This document shows, one piece after another, positions 51,299 to 60,227 of a stretch of DNA of 64,000 nt. The position numbers were made by a program, and so were the translations under genes. Position 1 is the stretch's first letter; the number at the start of each line of letters is the position of its first letter. The DNA is taken from NCBI GenBank assembly GCA_035995285.1, contig DASYKO010000118.1:23869-87868 (forward strand). Reading direction: 5' to 3'. The notes beneath the pieces are model-generated. The model ran no database searches and had not been told where the DNA came from. It saw only the letters and a list, made by a program, of their open reading frames with translations. This DNA is from UBA7672 sp035995285. Lineage in GTDB: Bacteria > Pseudomonadota > Alphaproteobacteria > Caulobacterales > Hyphomonadaceae.

Positions 51299-52767
51299 AC
51301 CGACTTCACGCGGCCGACTGCTTCTTTCCAACCCTTGAGGCGTATGGCGCGCTCAGGCGCCGGCATGGCGGGGTCGAACTTGCGGTCGAGCTTCCAGATC
51401 GAGGCGGCTTCTTCCAGCGAGCCGAACTCGCCGGCGCCAACGGCGGCGAGGATGGCGGCGCCGAGAGCTGTGGTCTCTGTATTCTTCGGGCGGACGACTT
51501 CGATGCCGAGAATGTCGGACATGAATTGCAGGAACCAGTCATTGCGCGCCATGCCGCCATCGACGCGCAGTCGCTGGGGCGCGACGCCGTCGCTCGCCAT
51601 GGCTTCGAGCAGTTCGGCCGTCTGGAAAGCGGCGCTTTCGAGCGCGGCGCGGGCGATGTGGGCGATGGTGGATCCGCGTTGCAGACCGAGGATTGCGCCG
51701 CGGGCGTTGGAATCCCAATGCGGCGCGCCAAGGCCGACGAAGGCCGGGACGAGGTGGACGCCGGCGGTGTCGGGGATCGACTTAGCAAGCTCGCCCGCGT
51801 GTACGCCGTCGCGGATGATCTTCAGTTCGTCGCGCAGCCACTGGATGGTGGAGCCGGCGGACAGGATAGAGCCTTCGAGGGCGTAGGTGCGTCTGCCTGC
51901 GACTTGATAGGCGATCGTGCCGAGAAGGCGGGACTTGGAGCGCTTCAACTCGTGCCCGGTATTCAGCACGAGGAAGCCGCCCGTGCCGTAGGTGGATTTG
52001 ACTTCACCCGCGGCGAAGCACGCCTGCCCCACGAGCGCCGCCTGTTGGTCTCCGGCGACGCCGCGGATCGGCAGGCTGGGACCGAAGATGTCGCTGACGC
52101 CGTAGTCTCCGGCGCTGTCGCGGACTTCGGGCAGGAGCTGCATCGGCACGCCGAAGAGATCGCAGAGGCCCTGGTCCCACTTGCCCGTGCGAATGTCGAA
52201 CAACGATGTGCGCGAGGCGTTGGTGGCGTCTGTTGCGTGCACCTTGCCGCCGGTGAGGCGCCAAATGAGGAAGCAGTCGATTGTGCCTGCCGCAAGCTCA
52301 CCGCGCTTCGCACGCTCGCGCGAACCCGGCACGGCATCGAGGATGAAGGCGATCTTGGAGGCGGAGAAATAGGGATCGAGCACGAGGCCGGTGAGATCTG
52401 CGACGCGTGCTTCATTGCCGGCGTCGGCGAGCGCCTTCGTCCGGTCTGCCGTGCGTCTGTCCTGCCAGACGATGGCGTTGTGAATCGGCTCGCCGGTCTT
52501 GCGGTCCCACACGACCACCGTCTCGCGCTGGTTGGTGACGCCGATGGCGGCGACTTTTCGCGAGCCGAGCCGCTCCAGCGTCTGTTCGGCCGTGCGGCGC
52601 TGGGTGCGCCAGATGGCTTCCGGATCGTGCTCGACCCAGCCGGATTGCGGGAAGATCTGCGGGAACTCTTCCTGCGCGGACGCGGCGATTGCGCCGTCGA
52701 GCCCGATGGCCATGGCGCGGCTCGACGTCGTGCCTTGATCGAGGGCCAGGATCACGCCTTCAGCCAT
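51295..52767 (-). CDS. glpK: Glycerol kinase (490 aa)
   Basis: This phosphorylates glycerol to glycerol 3-phosphate with ATP. Family signatures are ILALDQGTTSSRAMAIG at the N-terminus, GWVEHDPEAIW, VTNQRETVVVWDRKTGEPIH, NTGHELKRSKSRLLGTIAYQ and the C-terminal LRVDGGMARNDWFLQFMSDI. The length is normal. No glycerol facilitator or GlpD lies beside it. It is the last gene of a run starting with astA, four bases after the GNAT gene. Confidence 0.96.
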   Translation of the reverse strand: MAEGVILALDQGTTSSRAMAIGLDGAIAASAQEEFPQIFPQSGWVEHDPEAIWRTQRRTAEQTLERLGSRKVAAIGVTNQRETVVVWDRKTGEPIHNAIVWQDRRTADRTKALADAGNEARVADLTGLVLDPYFSASKIAFILDAVPGSRERAKRGELAAGTIDCFLIWRLTGGKVHATDATNASRTSLFDIRTGKWDQGLCDLFGVPMQLLPEVRDSAGDYGVSDIFGPSLPIRGVAGDQQAALVGQACFAAGEVKSTYGTGGFLVLNTGHELKRSKSRLLGTIAYQVAGRRTYALEGSILSAGSTIQWLRDELKIIRDGVHAGELAKSIPDTAGVHLVPAFVGLGAPHWDSNARGAILGLQRGSTIAHIARAALESAAFQTAELLEAMASDGVAPQRLRVDGGMARNDWFLQFMSDILGIEVVRPKNTETTALGAAILAAVGAGEFGSLEEAASIWKLDRKFDPAMPAPERAIRLKGWKEAVGRVKSV

Positions 52768-52770
52768 GGA

Positions 52771-53319
52771 TCATTTTCCGTACCGGTTGCGTTCGAACTG
52801 GATCGTCGGTCCGCCATGATAGGTCGTCCGCACGCGTTCGCGAAAGCCGTACTTGTTTGCAAGGCGGATGGAGGCGGCGTTGCCGGGATCTATGATGCAG
52901 ACCTGCTTTGGCGCGTCGAGGATCTTGTCGGCCCAGGAGAGCGCGGCGCCGACGGCCTCCGTCGCGTAACCCCTGCCCTGGGCTGTGGGAACGAAGGCCC
53001 AACCGACCTCGGACTCGCCCTCGAAGCTGGGCGCCATGTCCCGGCGGGCCTCCATGATGCCGACTTCGCCGATGAGACGTCCGGAGGCTTTCTCTTCGAC
53101 GGCCCAGAAGCCGTGCCCCATCATCACCCACATGCCGGCATAGCGCATCATGCGCGCCCAGACTTCTTCGCGCGTGAACGGCTTGCCGCCGATGAAGCGG
53201 ATGACATCCGGGTCTCGCCACATGGCGGCGCAGAATGGCAGGTCGCTCACAGAATGCGCGCGCAGGCGCAGTCGGTCTGTTTCTACCAAAGGCGCACGAT
53301 CAAATCCGCTGGAGGTCAT
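52771..53319 (-). CDS. GNAT family N-acetyltransferase, RimJ/RimL-like (182 aa)
   Basis: An acetyl-CoA-dependent acetyltransferase. The N-terminal APLVETDRLRLRAHSVSDL is typical of the RimJ/RimL subgroup, and the acetyl-CoA loop is AQGRGYATEAVGAALSWA. Its start overlaps the astB stop (ATGA) and its stop is four bases from the glpK start. The substrate may be a ribosomal protein, an amino acid or an antibiotic; nothing in the sequence decides. Confidence 0.9.
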   Translation of the reverse strand: MTSSGFDRAPLVETDRLRLRAHSVSDLPFCAAMWRDPDVIRFIGGKPFTREEVWARMMRYAGMWVMMGHGFWAVEEKASGRLIGEVGIMEARRDMAPSFEGESEVGWAFVPTAQGRGYATEAVGAALSWADKILDAPKQVCIIDPGNAASIRLANKYGFRERVRTTYHGGPTIQFERNRYGK

Positions 53320-54674
53320 GCTTTTTGAAACTCATGAATGGGTCCGAGGTTGAGGGCCTGCCCGATCTCGTCAAGCGCAGCGCGGCTTTCGGTGAGGAGC
53401 GCAGGATCAGCAAGGTCGGCGGCGGTGAGCCGGTCACGATAGTGGCGGCGGACGATGCCTTCCAGGGCGGTGATGCGCGCCTCATCGAGGATGACGCTGG
53501 CAGAGAGCGCCGCGCGCTCTTCCTCGGTCAGGACAACGCGAAGGCGCAGACAGGCGGGGCCGCCGCCGTTGCGCATCGACTGGCGCAGGTCGAAATAGTG
53601 CGCCTGCCGGATGGGACCGTTGGAGGCCAGCACGCGGTCGACATAGGCCTTGGCGTTGGGCGTTTCCTCGACCTCGTGAGGAAGGATCAGCGCCATGCCG
53701 CCCTCCGGAAGCGTCACGATCTGGGAGTTGAAGAGATAGGATTTGACAGCCTCGGCGAGGCTGAGTTCGTCCGACGTCGCCTCCAGCACGTGCAGCTTGA
53801 AGCCGGATGCCTTGCAGCGCATGACCAGCTGCTCCAGCAGGACGGCGCGGTTCTCGAACGCTTCCTCGTGGCAGAGCAGGACATTCTCATTCGACACTGC
53901 GACCACGTCATTGTGGAAAGCGCCAGCCTCGATTGCCTTGCGCGACTGTTGCGCCAGGATGAAATTGCCCCAGCCCACCCCGTGCGTGGTCGCCACGATG
54001 TGCGAGGCCTCGACGGCCTGCCGTGCAAAAGCGCCCGCTGGATCCTTCACCAGCGCAGACCTGCCATGCACGAACAGCTCATGGCCGCGTGACCCGTGGC
54101 GCTTCGTGATGCGGCACTGGTTCGCCGCGCCCTCGTCTCCGAAGACAGCGAACGGAACCGGATCGTGGACCTTGAAGTGTTTCTCGTTCGCGAAGATCGC
54201 CCGGAGCACGCGCGTCGTGGTTTCGGCTTCGATGGAACGGTGGAGGTGCGATGAGAGATTAGCAGGGGTGAAGTGGGCGCGCCCGTCCGCCGTGTCGGCC
54301 GAGGGTGAGACTGTTGCTGCGTTCGCCGCCCACATGGCCGAAGCGGAGCTGACATTGGCGAGCAGCATGGGCGAGGCGGCGTGCGCCGCGCTCAGCACTT
54401 CGGCGTCGCTGCCGGAGAATCCCATCTTGCGGAGGCTTGGGATATGGGGACGTTCGTGCGGCGGCAGGACGCCCTGCACCAGGCCCATGCCGATGAGCGC
54501 GCGCATTTTGGCGAGGCCCTGAAGGGCAGCTTCGCGCGGGTTCGAGACATTGCCCTGGTTCGTCGCGGAAGCGACATTGCCGCGTGCGAGGCCGCCATAG
54601 TTGTGCGTGGGGCCGACGAGGCCGTCGAAATTGACCTCGATGGCCCCATCTTTGCTGTTTATGTCGCTGCTCAC
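53316..54674 (-). CDS. astB: N-succinylarginine dihydrolase (452 aa)
   Basis: The second step of the arginine succinyltransferase pathway: removes two ammonia and CO2 from succinylarginine to give succinylornithine. Signatures are EVNFDGLVGPTHNYGGLARG at the N-terminus and MRNGGGPACLRLRV with the catalytic Cys near the C-terminus. The GTG at 54674 overlaps the astD stop (GTGA), and the family N-terminus starts there; the longer frame inside astD is rejected. The pathway partner astC is not in the window. Confidence 0.96.
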   Translation of the reverse strand: MSSDINSKDGAIEVNFDGLVGPTHNYGGLARGNVASATNQGNVSNPREAALQGLAKMRALIGMGLVQGVLPPHERPHIPSLRKMGFSGSDAEVLSAAHAASPMLLANVSSASAMWAANAATVSPSADTADGRAHFTPANLSSHLHRSIEAETTTRVLRAIFANEKHFKVHDPVPFAVFGDEGAANQCRITKRHGSRGHELFVHGRSALVKDPAGAFARQAVEASHIVATTHGVGWGNFILAQQSRKAIEAGAFHNDVVAVSNENVLLCHEEAFENRAVLLEQLVMRCKASGFKLHVLEATSDELSLAEAVKSYLFNSQIVTLPEGGMALILPHEVEETPNAKAYVDRVLASNGPIRQAHYFDLRQSMRNGGGPACLRLRVVLTEEERAALSASVILDEARITALEGIVRRHYRDRLTAADLADPALLTESRAALDEIGQALNLGPIHEFQKA

Positions 54675-56152
54675 GAGCGGAAGCCGACGATGGGTTCGTC
54701 GTCGCTGACCGGACCGGGCGCGATGAGGCTCGCCATCGGCCAGGCGGAATAATCCGCCGCGTAATAGCCTGCGGGGCGATGATTTCCGGATTGGCCGGCG
54801 CCGCCGAAGGGCGCTGCGCCCGAAGCGCCTGTCGTCTGACGGTTCCAATTGAGCACGCCGGCGCGGACTTCCGTCTCGAAGCGATCGAAGAGTTCTTCGC
54901 TGTCTGAGATCAGCCCCGCAGCGAGGCCGAACCTCGTATTGTTCGCCTCAGCCAGCGCGGCATCGAAATCCGGGACGCGGATCACCTGCAGGATCGGGCC
55001 GAAGACTTCTTCATCCTTGCGCGCGTTGATCGCGGTGACGTCGATGAGACCCGGCGAGAGGAAAGCGGGCCCGAGCGAGATGCGCCGCGTCTCGCGGATG
55101 GCGACGCCGCCCGCGCCTAGCCACTCGGCCTGTGCGGCGATCACGGCGTCTGCGGCCTTCGCCGAGATCAGCGGGCCGATGAAGGGCTGGGAGATGGCGT
55201 CAGGCTGGCCGACGATGATGCTGTCGATCGCGTGGGTGAGCGCTGCGATGGCCGCATCGCCCTGCGCTCCTGTGCGGATGATCAGGCGGCGGGCGCAGGT
55301 GCAACGCTGGCCCGCGGTGATGTAAGCGGACTTGACGATGATGCGCGCCGCAGCGTCGAGATCCGTCGCATCCCACACCACCAGCGGATTGTTGCCGCCA
55401 AGTTCGAGCGCGAGGATCTTCTCCGGCTTGCCCGCCAGCGCCTTGTGGATCGCCTTGCCCGCCGGCACGCCGCCGGTGAAGAGCACGCCATCGACGCCGT
55501 CGTGTGCGACCAGCGCCTCGGCAGGGCTGCGCGCGCCCTGCACGAGATTGATGACGCCTGGGGGAATCCCCGCCTCTTCCCACAACCGTATCGTGAACTC
55601 GGCAACCTCCGGCGTCTGTTCGGACGGTTTGAAGATCACCGTATTGCCAGCGATGAGCGCGGGCATGATGTGGCCGTTGGGAAGATGGCCCGGGAAGTTG
55701 AACGGGCCGAGCACGGCCATCACGCCGTGCGGATGGTGGCTGATCCGCGCCGTGAAGGCGCCGGCGGAGGCTTCCTTCGTCGGGGTGCGCTCGGCGTAGG
55801 CTCTCACCGAAAGATCCGCCTTGCCGATCATCGCGCCGGCTTCGGTGGCGGCGTCCCACATCGGCTTGCCTGTGGAGCGGGAAATCACCGCGGCCATGTC
55901 GGCCTTGCGGCTCTCGACCAGCTTGGCGAAGGCGCGGACGATGGCGATCCGCTCCTCGATCGGCCGGCGGCGCCAGTCCGGGAAAGCCTTGCGCGCTGCA
56001 TCCACGGCGCTGTCGACGTCCGCGTTGGACGCCTCCCGGCCGCGCCAGATCTCAGCCTCGTCTGCCGGGGCGATGGAGGCGAAATAGCCGCCCTGCCCGC
56101 TGATCCAGCGGCCATCGATGAAGCACTCGCCGGTGAATGTGGGAAAGCTCAT
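54671..56152 (-). CDS. astD: N-succinylglutamate 5-semialdehyde dehydrogenase (493 aa)
   Basis: The fourth step of the AST pathway; an NAD-dependent aldehyde dehydrogenase. Motifs are GPFNFPGHLPNGHIMPALIA, the catalytic Glu in ALELGGNNPLVVWD, the catalytic Cys in AGQRCTCARRLI, and NWNRQTTGASGAAPFGG near the C-terminus. It overlaps astA upstream and astB downstream, so all three are coupled. Confidence 0.96.
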   Translation of the reverse strand: MSFPTFTGECFIDGRWISGQGGYFASIAPADEAEIWRGREASNADVDSAVDAARKAFPDWRRRPIEERIAIVRAFAKLVESRKADMAAVISRSTGKPMWDAATEAGAMIGKADLSVRAYAERTPTKEASAGAFTARISHHPHGVMAVLGPFNFPGHLPNGHIMPALIAGNTVIFKPSEQTPEVAEFTIRLWEEAGIPPGVINLVQGARSPAEALVAHDGVDGVLFTGGVPAGKAIHKALAGKPEKILALELGGNNPLVVWDATDLDAAARIIVKSAYITAGQRCTCARRLIIRTGAQGDAAIAALTHAIDSIIVGQPDAISQPFIGPLISAKAADAVIAAQAEWLGAGGVAIRETRRISLGPAFLSPGLIDVTAINARKDEEVFGPILQVIRVPDFDAALAEANNTRFGLAAGLISDSEELFDRFETEVRAGVLNWNRQTTGASGAAPFGGAGQSGNHRPAGYYAADYSAWPMASLIAPGPVSDDEPIVGFRS

Positions 56153-57153
56153 GCCGAGCGCTCCCGCGTGCGGTAGACGAGAAGCTGGTCCGCGCCGCTG
56201 GCGCCGAGGCGTGCGACGGCTTCGCTGCGAGGTTCGCCGCTGCCGAACTGGGTCGCGGCGAACTTGGCCAAGCTCGCGGTGGAGACAAGGCCGCGGGGTC
56301 CCGGATCACCGGCCGCGAATTCTGCGGCTGACATGCGCAGGGCGCTGCGCACGATATCGATATGATCGGTGAAGGCCTCGACCGAGGGGCCTGCGTCGAA
56401 GATGTCCACCACGTTGTTGTAGTGGAAACCCTGGCTCTTGAGCATGGCGAGCGCCGGCTCGGCATCCGGATGCGGGCGGGCGATGCAGGCGCGGGCTTCG
56501 GCCGGAAGCAGGTCGGCGTAGATCGGATAGCGCGGCATCAGGTCGGCGATGAAGCGGTGGTCGCGCGCGCTGCGAGCATCGGCCTTGCGATAATCCATCT
56601 TGAAGAACTTGTGGCCGACAGCATCCCAGAACGGCGAGTTACCCTCGCCATCGGTGAAGCCACGGATCTCGGCCATCGCCCTGGGTCCGAACCTCACCGG
56701 ATCAGCGGCGATGAGAAGCAGGCGCGCAAACGACAGCAGCCTGCCCCGCCCGCCGCCGCGCGCGTCGCGCTCGATGAACAGCGTGCCGAGTTCGGTGTCG
56801 CCATGGTAGTCGTTGACCAGATGCAGCAGGTCGAGCTCGACCTTCACGTTCAGCTCAGGCGAGAGCTTCGAGTCACGCGAGATGCGGTAGGAGTAGAAAG
56901 GCCGCTCGTAGCCAAGATTGGTGAACAGGCTGGCGACGCCCAGAAGCTTGCCCTCTTCTTCCATCACCAGGAAGTAGCACTCGTTCTCCGGCGGCGCGGA
57001 AGGGCGGGTAAAGGCGGCGAGCGACTTCTCGATGCGCTGGGCCATTGCCTCGCGCGATTGCGGCATGGTCAGCATGCCGGGGTCGACACGCGTAATCATG
57101 TCCTCGAGGCGGTCGAGGTCCTGCCGGTTTGCGGGGCGAACGATTGCGGCCAT
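56149..57153 (-). CDS. astA: Arginine N-succinyltransferase (334 aa)
   Basis: The first step of the AST pathway: succinyl-CoA plus arginine to N2-succinylarginine. The N-terminus IVRPANRQDLDRLEDM and the segments YSYRISRDSKLSPELNVK, GDTELGTLFIERDARGGGRG and GNSPFWDAVGHKFFKMDY are characteristic. It is a single polypeptide; some bacteria carry two paralogous subunits, but only one is present here. It is the first gene of the minus-strand astADB-GNAT-glpK run; only 61 bases separate it from the Yip1-like gene upstream, so read-through is possible. Confidence 0.95.
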   Translation of the reverse strand: MAAIVRPANRQDLDRLEDMITRVDPGMLTMPQSREAMAQRIEKSLAAFTRPSAPPENECYFLVMEEEGKLLGVASLFTNLGYERPFYSYRISRDSKLSPELNVKVELDLLHLVNDYHGDTELGTLFIERDARGGGRGRLLSFARLLLIAADPVRFGPRAMAEIRGFTDGEGNSPFWDAVGHKFFKMDYRKADARSARDHRFIADLMPRYPIYADLLPAEARACIARPHPDAEPALAMLKSQGFHYNNVVDIFDAGPSVEAFTDHIDIVRSALRMSAAEFAAGDPGPRGLVSTASLAKFAATQFGSGEPRSEAVARLGASGADQLLVYRTRERSA

Positions 57154-57214
57154 GGGCGGGAGGCTAAGTCTATTTTTTCAATATAGGGAAGCGCTTTGGG
57201 GTTTGCCTGCGCTC

Positions 57215-58363
57215 CTAGCCTTCTGCTTCCAGCTGCGCCAGTGTCTGGCGGCCGAAGAGTTCCACGGCGGCGCGAAGATCATTGGGGAGAATCCCGCCTC
57301 CGCCCGACGCCTTGACGTAGAACCGGTCTTCCACCAGCCGGCCATAGCTGCCGCTTTTGGAGGAGTTGTTCCAGTCCTCGACCACGATGGCCTCGGCCAC
57401 GCGGCGGCGGCGCGAATAGCCGTCGGAAGTCTCGCGGTCGTATTCCGATGTGGCGGGGCCGCCAAAGCCGATCTCCCTGGCGATGGTCGGAGAGAGTGTC
57501 AGCTGCAACATGATATAACGGCTGCCGCGGCGGTATTCCGCCTCGACCTGCACGTTACGCGCGCCGCCGACCCCGCGCTTCTCTGCGCTGACGGCCACGC
57601 GGTCGAGATTGGCGATCTTGGGCGGCGTCGTTCCGCGCAGGTCTTCTCCCACGGGGACCGCAGGCGCACCTGCTGCAAGCTCGCCCGCAGAGTCCGGCAA
57701 CGGTTCGGGGCTGAGATCGAGGGCTGCGCCTTGCGGTACGTTCCCGAGCTCAGCGGCGCGCAAGGCAGTCATCGTCGGAAAAAGCGCGCCGGTTGAGGCG
57801 GACATCGCCATGGTGATCAGGCCAACGCCAAGGGCCAGCGCCACGGCAAGCAGCGCTGCAACGATTGAATAGTTGATGCCTTGCTTGCCTTTCACGTGCA
57901 TCACCTTCGGGGCGCCAACGAAAAGCAGATACAGGCTGTAGGTGGCGCCGAGCAGGGCGAACACCCCAAGCGCCGGCGCGATGGTAAGCGCGCCCGCAAG
58001 CATGGCGGCTGTGATGGAGTAGGCCGAGAGCTTGAAGGCCTGCGCATAGCTTTGTTCTCCGCCGAAGCGCCGGGCGAGCCAGTCGAGCATGAGGGCGAAG
58101 AGAAAGACGCCCGCAACCGCCAGCACAAAGAATAGCGTCGAGGAGATGACGACGCCGAACAATGGCGCGCGGTGGAATACGCCGCCCGCTTCTACCCCCA
58201 ACACCGAAAGGCCGATGATGGTTGCAAACGTCGGGATCGCAGCCAGGGGCACGACATAGCCGAGCGTCAGCTTGCGCAGTTCCACGGCCTCAAGGTCGAT
58301 GACATCCCATTCGGCGCTGGGAGAGAGAAGCAGGTTCCGAACCCGCTTTATGAGCGCAAGCAT
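57215..58363 (-). CDS. Yip1-family membrane protein (382 aa)
   Basis: An inner-membrane protein of unknown function. The start LIKRVRNLLLSPSAEWDVID is typical of bacterial Yip1-domain proteins. Five helices span about residues 35-205 and include YAQAFKLSAYSITAAMLAG and VMHVKGKQGINYSIVAAL. The C-terminal 170 residues, after a helix near 190-210, look soluble and carry YRRGSRYIMLQLTLSPTIA; this extension is longer than the usual domain. No enzymatic motif is visible. It is divergent from the DHA2 exporter with a 200-bp shared upstream region. Confidence 0.82.
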   Translation of the reverse strand: MLALIKRVRNLLLSPSAEWDVIDLEAVELRKLTLGYVVPLAAIPTFATIIGLSVLGVEAGGVFHRAPLFGVVISSTLFFVLAVAGVFLFALMLDWLARRFGGEQSYAQAFKLSAYSITAAMLAGALTIAPALGVFALLGATYSLYLLFVGAPKVMHVKGKQGINYSIVAALLAVALALGVGLITMAMSASTGALFPTMTALRAAELGNVPQGAALDLSPEPLPDSAGELAAGAPAVPVGEDLRGTTPPKIANLDRVAVSAEKRGVGGARNVQVEAEYRRGSRYIMLQLTLSPTIAREIGFGGPATSEYDRETSDGYSRRRRVAEAIVVEDWNNSSKSGSYGRLVEDRFYVKASGGGGILPNDLRAAVELFGRQTLAQLEAEG

Positions 58364-58565
58364 ACAAGGCTCTCCCGACCGCTCCCCAAGTGCAGCTTAG
58401 CGCCGAAAACGGCCCGTAAAGCCCCTCATCCCCGCCAGGCCTTTGATAGTAAGCGACATTACATCCCACTGGCGAGTCATCACGGCGCAGTGTATGAGGA
58501 GGAAACTCGGGAGTTTCGGGCGCGGATCAGAGACGCCCGTTTCTGACATTTTGGGAGCATTGGAC

Positions 58566-60227
58566 ATGGACGCAGCAGCCGCCCAGCCCGCCCGCCGTGA
58601 AGCAACACCGCAGGAAAAGCGGCTGACCTTCATCGCCATCATGATCGTCTTCCTGCTCAGCGCGCTGGACCAGACGATCGTTTCGACGGCGATGCCGACC
58701 ATCGTTTCGGAGCTGAAAGGCCTCGACCTCTATCCGTGGGTGACGACGATCTACCTCCTCACCTCCACGGTGATGGTGCCGATCTGGGGCAAGCTGGGCG
58801 ACCTCTACGGCCGCAAGCTGATCCTGATCTGGGGTATCCTGATCTTCGTCGCCGGCTCCTGGCTGTGCGGCATTGCCGGTGAGTTCGGCGACATGCCGAT
58901 CGTCGGCGGCGGCATGATGCAGCTGATCGTGTTCCGCGGCATCCAGGGCATCGGCGGCGGCGCGCTGTTCACGACGGCCATGGCGACGATTGCCGACCTG
59001 TTCACTCCGCGCGAGCGCGGCAAGTATTTCGGCCTCTTCGGCGCCGTGTTCGGCCTGTCCAGCGTGATCGGCCCGATCGTCGGCGGCTATTTCACTGACC
59101 ATGGCAGCGCCGACATCCTCGGCATGCATGTCGCGGGCTGGCGCTGGGTGTTCTACATCAACCTGCCGACCTCGATCATCGCGCTCCTGCTCATCGGCAT
59201 CAAGATGCCGAACCTCGGGCACACCGGCGGCGGCAAGATCGACTATATCGGCGCGGTCCTGGTGGTCATCTCCATCGGCGCGCTGATGCTTGGCCTGTCG
59301 TGGGGCGGACAGAAGGGCTGGACGTCTCCAACAGTGCTTGGCCTCTTCACTGTGGCCTTTGCGGTAGGCGCAATCTTCCTGCTGGTTGAGAGCAAGGAGA
59401 AGGAACCGATCCTTCCCCTGCCCCTGTTCAAGATAAAAGCCTTCACCACGGCGAACATCGCCTCGGTCATCATCTCCATGGCCTTCATGGGCACCATGGT
59501 CTACCTGCCGCTCTACCTGCAGTTCGGCCTTGGTATGCAGGCGACCAACTCGGGCATGCTGCTCCTGCCATTGATGGCGGGCCTCATCGTCTCGGCGACG
59601 CTGTCGGGCCGGTTGGTGACAACGACCGGCAACTACAAGGTGCTGATGTTCACCGGCGCCGCTTTCCAGATCCTCGGCTTCTACCTGATGGCGCAGCTTC
59701 ACCCCGGGTCCGGCACGTACGACGTGATCTGGCGCATGTTCATCCTCGGCATCGGCCTGGGGCCGGCGCAGAGTCTGTTCAACATGGTCTCGCAGAGCGC
59801 GGCTCCGGTCCACCAGATCGGCGTCGCCACATCGACCGGCATGTTCCTGCGCCAGACCGGCGGGATGGTGGGCGTTTCGGTCCTCGGCGCGATCCTGCAA
59901 ACCAAGCTGTCGGAATCCGGGGCCATGCCGGGCGGCGGCAAGTTCGACATGGCGGTGATGGAAAAGTTCGCCATGGCAGCCAAGGCAAAAGGCGGCGGCC
60001 CTATCAAGATACCGCCTGCGATCGCACAAGCGTTCACGGACGCGATGAGCTACATCTTCATCGGCGCCCTGTTCATCGTCGTGGTGGCGGTCGCGGCGAT
60101 TTACTTCATTCCGCAGATCACACTGCGCGGGCGGGGTCCGGGCCAGAACCTGGAGAAGGCTGTCGAGGGCGTGGCGCCTGAGGGGCCGATCACCCGGAAC
60201 GCGCCTGCGACGGGCGCCGCCGACTAG
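58566..60227 (+). CDS. DHA2-family (14-TMS) MFS drug exporter, EmrB/QacA type (553 aa)
   Basis: A proton-driven multidrug exporter. It starts RLTFIAIMIVFLLSALDQTI with the motif D1 region DQTIVSTAMPTIVSEL, motif A KLGDLYGRKL and motif C (GLSSVIGPIVGGYF). About 14 helices are visible. An insert before the last helix (near residues 455-490, Gly/Ala/Lys rich) is cytoplasmic or periplasmic. The start at 58566 was chosen for GGGAGC upstream and family agreement; a frame opening 123 bases earlier has no membrane character. Its stop directly abuts the stop of the convergent next gene. Confidence 0.92.
   Translation: MDAAAAQPARREATPQEKRLTFIAIMIVFLLSALDQTIVSTAMPTIVSELKGLDLYPWVTTIYLLTSTVMVPIWGKLGDLYGRKLILIWGILIFVAGSWLCGIAGEFGDMPIVGGGMMQLIVFRGIQGIGGGALFTTAMATIADLFTPRERGKYFGLFGAVFGLSSVIGPIVGGYFTDHGSADILGMHVAGWRWVFYINLPTSIIALLLIGIKMPNLGHTGGGKIDYIGAVLVVISIGALMLGLSWGGQKGWTSPTVLGLFTVAFAVGAIFLLVESKEKEPILPLPLFKIKAFTTANIASVIISMAFMGTMVYLPLYLQFGLGMQATNSGMLLLPLMAGLIVSATLSGRLVTTTGNYKVLMFTGAAFQILGFYLMAQLHPGSGTYDVIWRMFILGIGLGPAQSLFNMVSQSAAPVHQIGVATSTGMFLRQTGGMVGVSVLGAILQTKLSESGAMPGGGKFDMAVMEKFAMAAKAKGGGPIKIPPAIAQAFTDAMSYIFIGALFIVVVAVAAIYFIPQITLRGRGPGQNLEKAVEGVAPEGPITRNAPATGAAD

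Noticed and set aside
57187..57197. A second AAGCGCTT operator-like site upstream of astA
   Set aside because: The flanks are not symmetric and it lies at the end of the Yip1-like gene's downstream region; chance match is likely.
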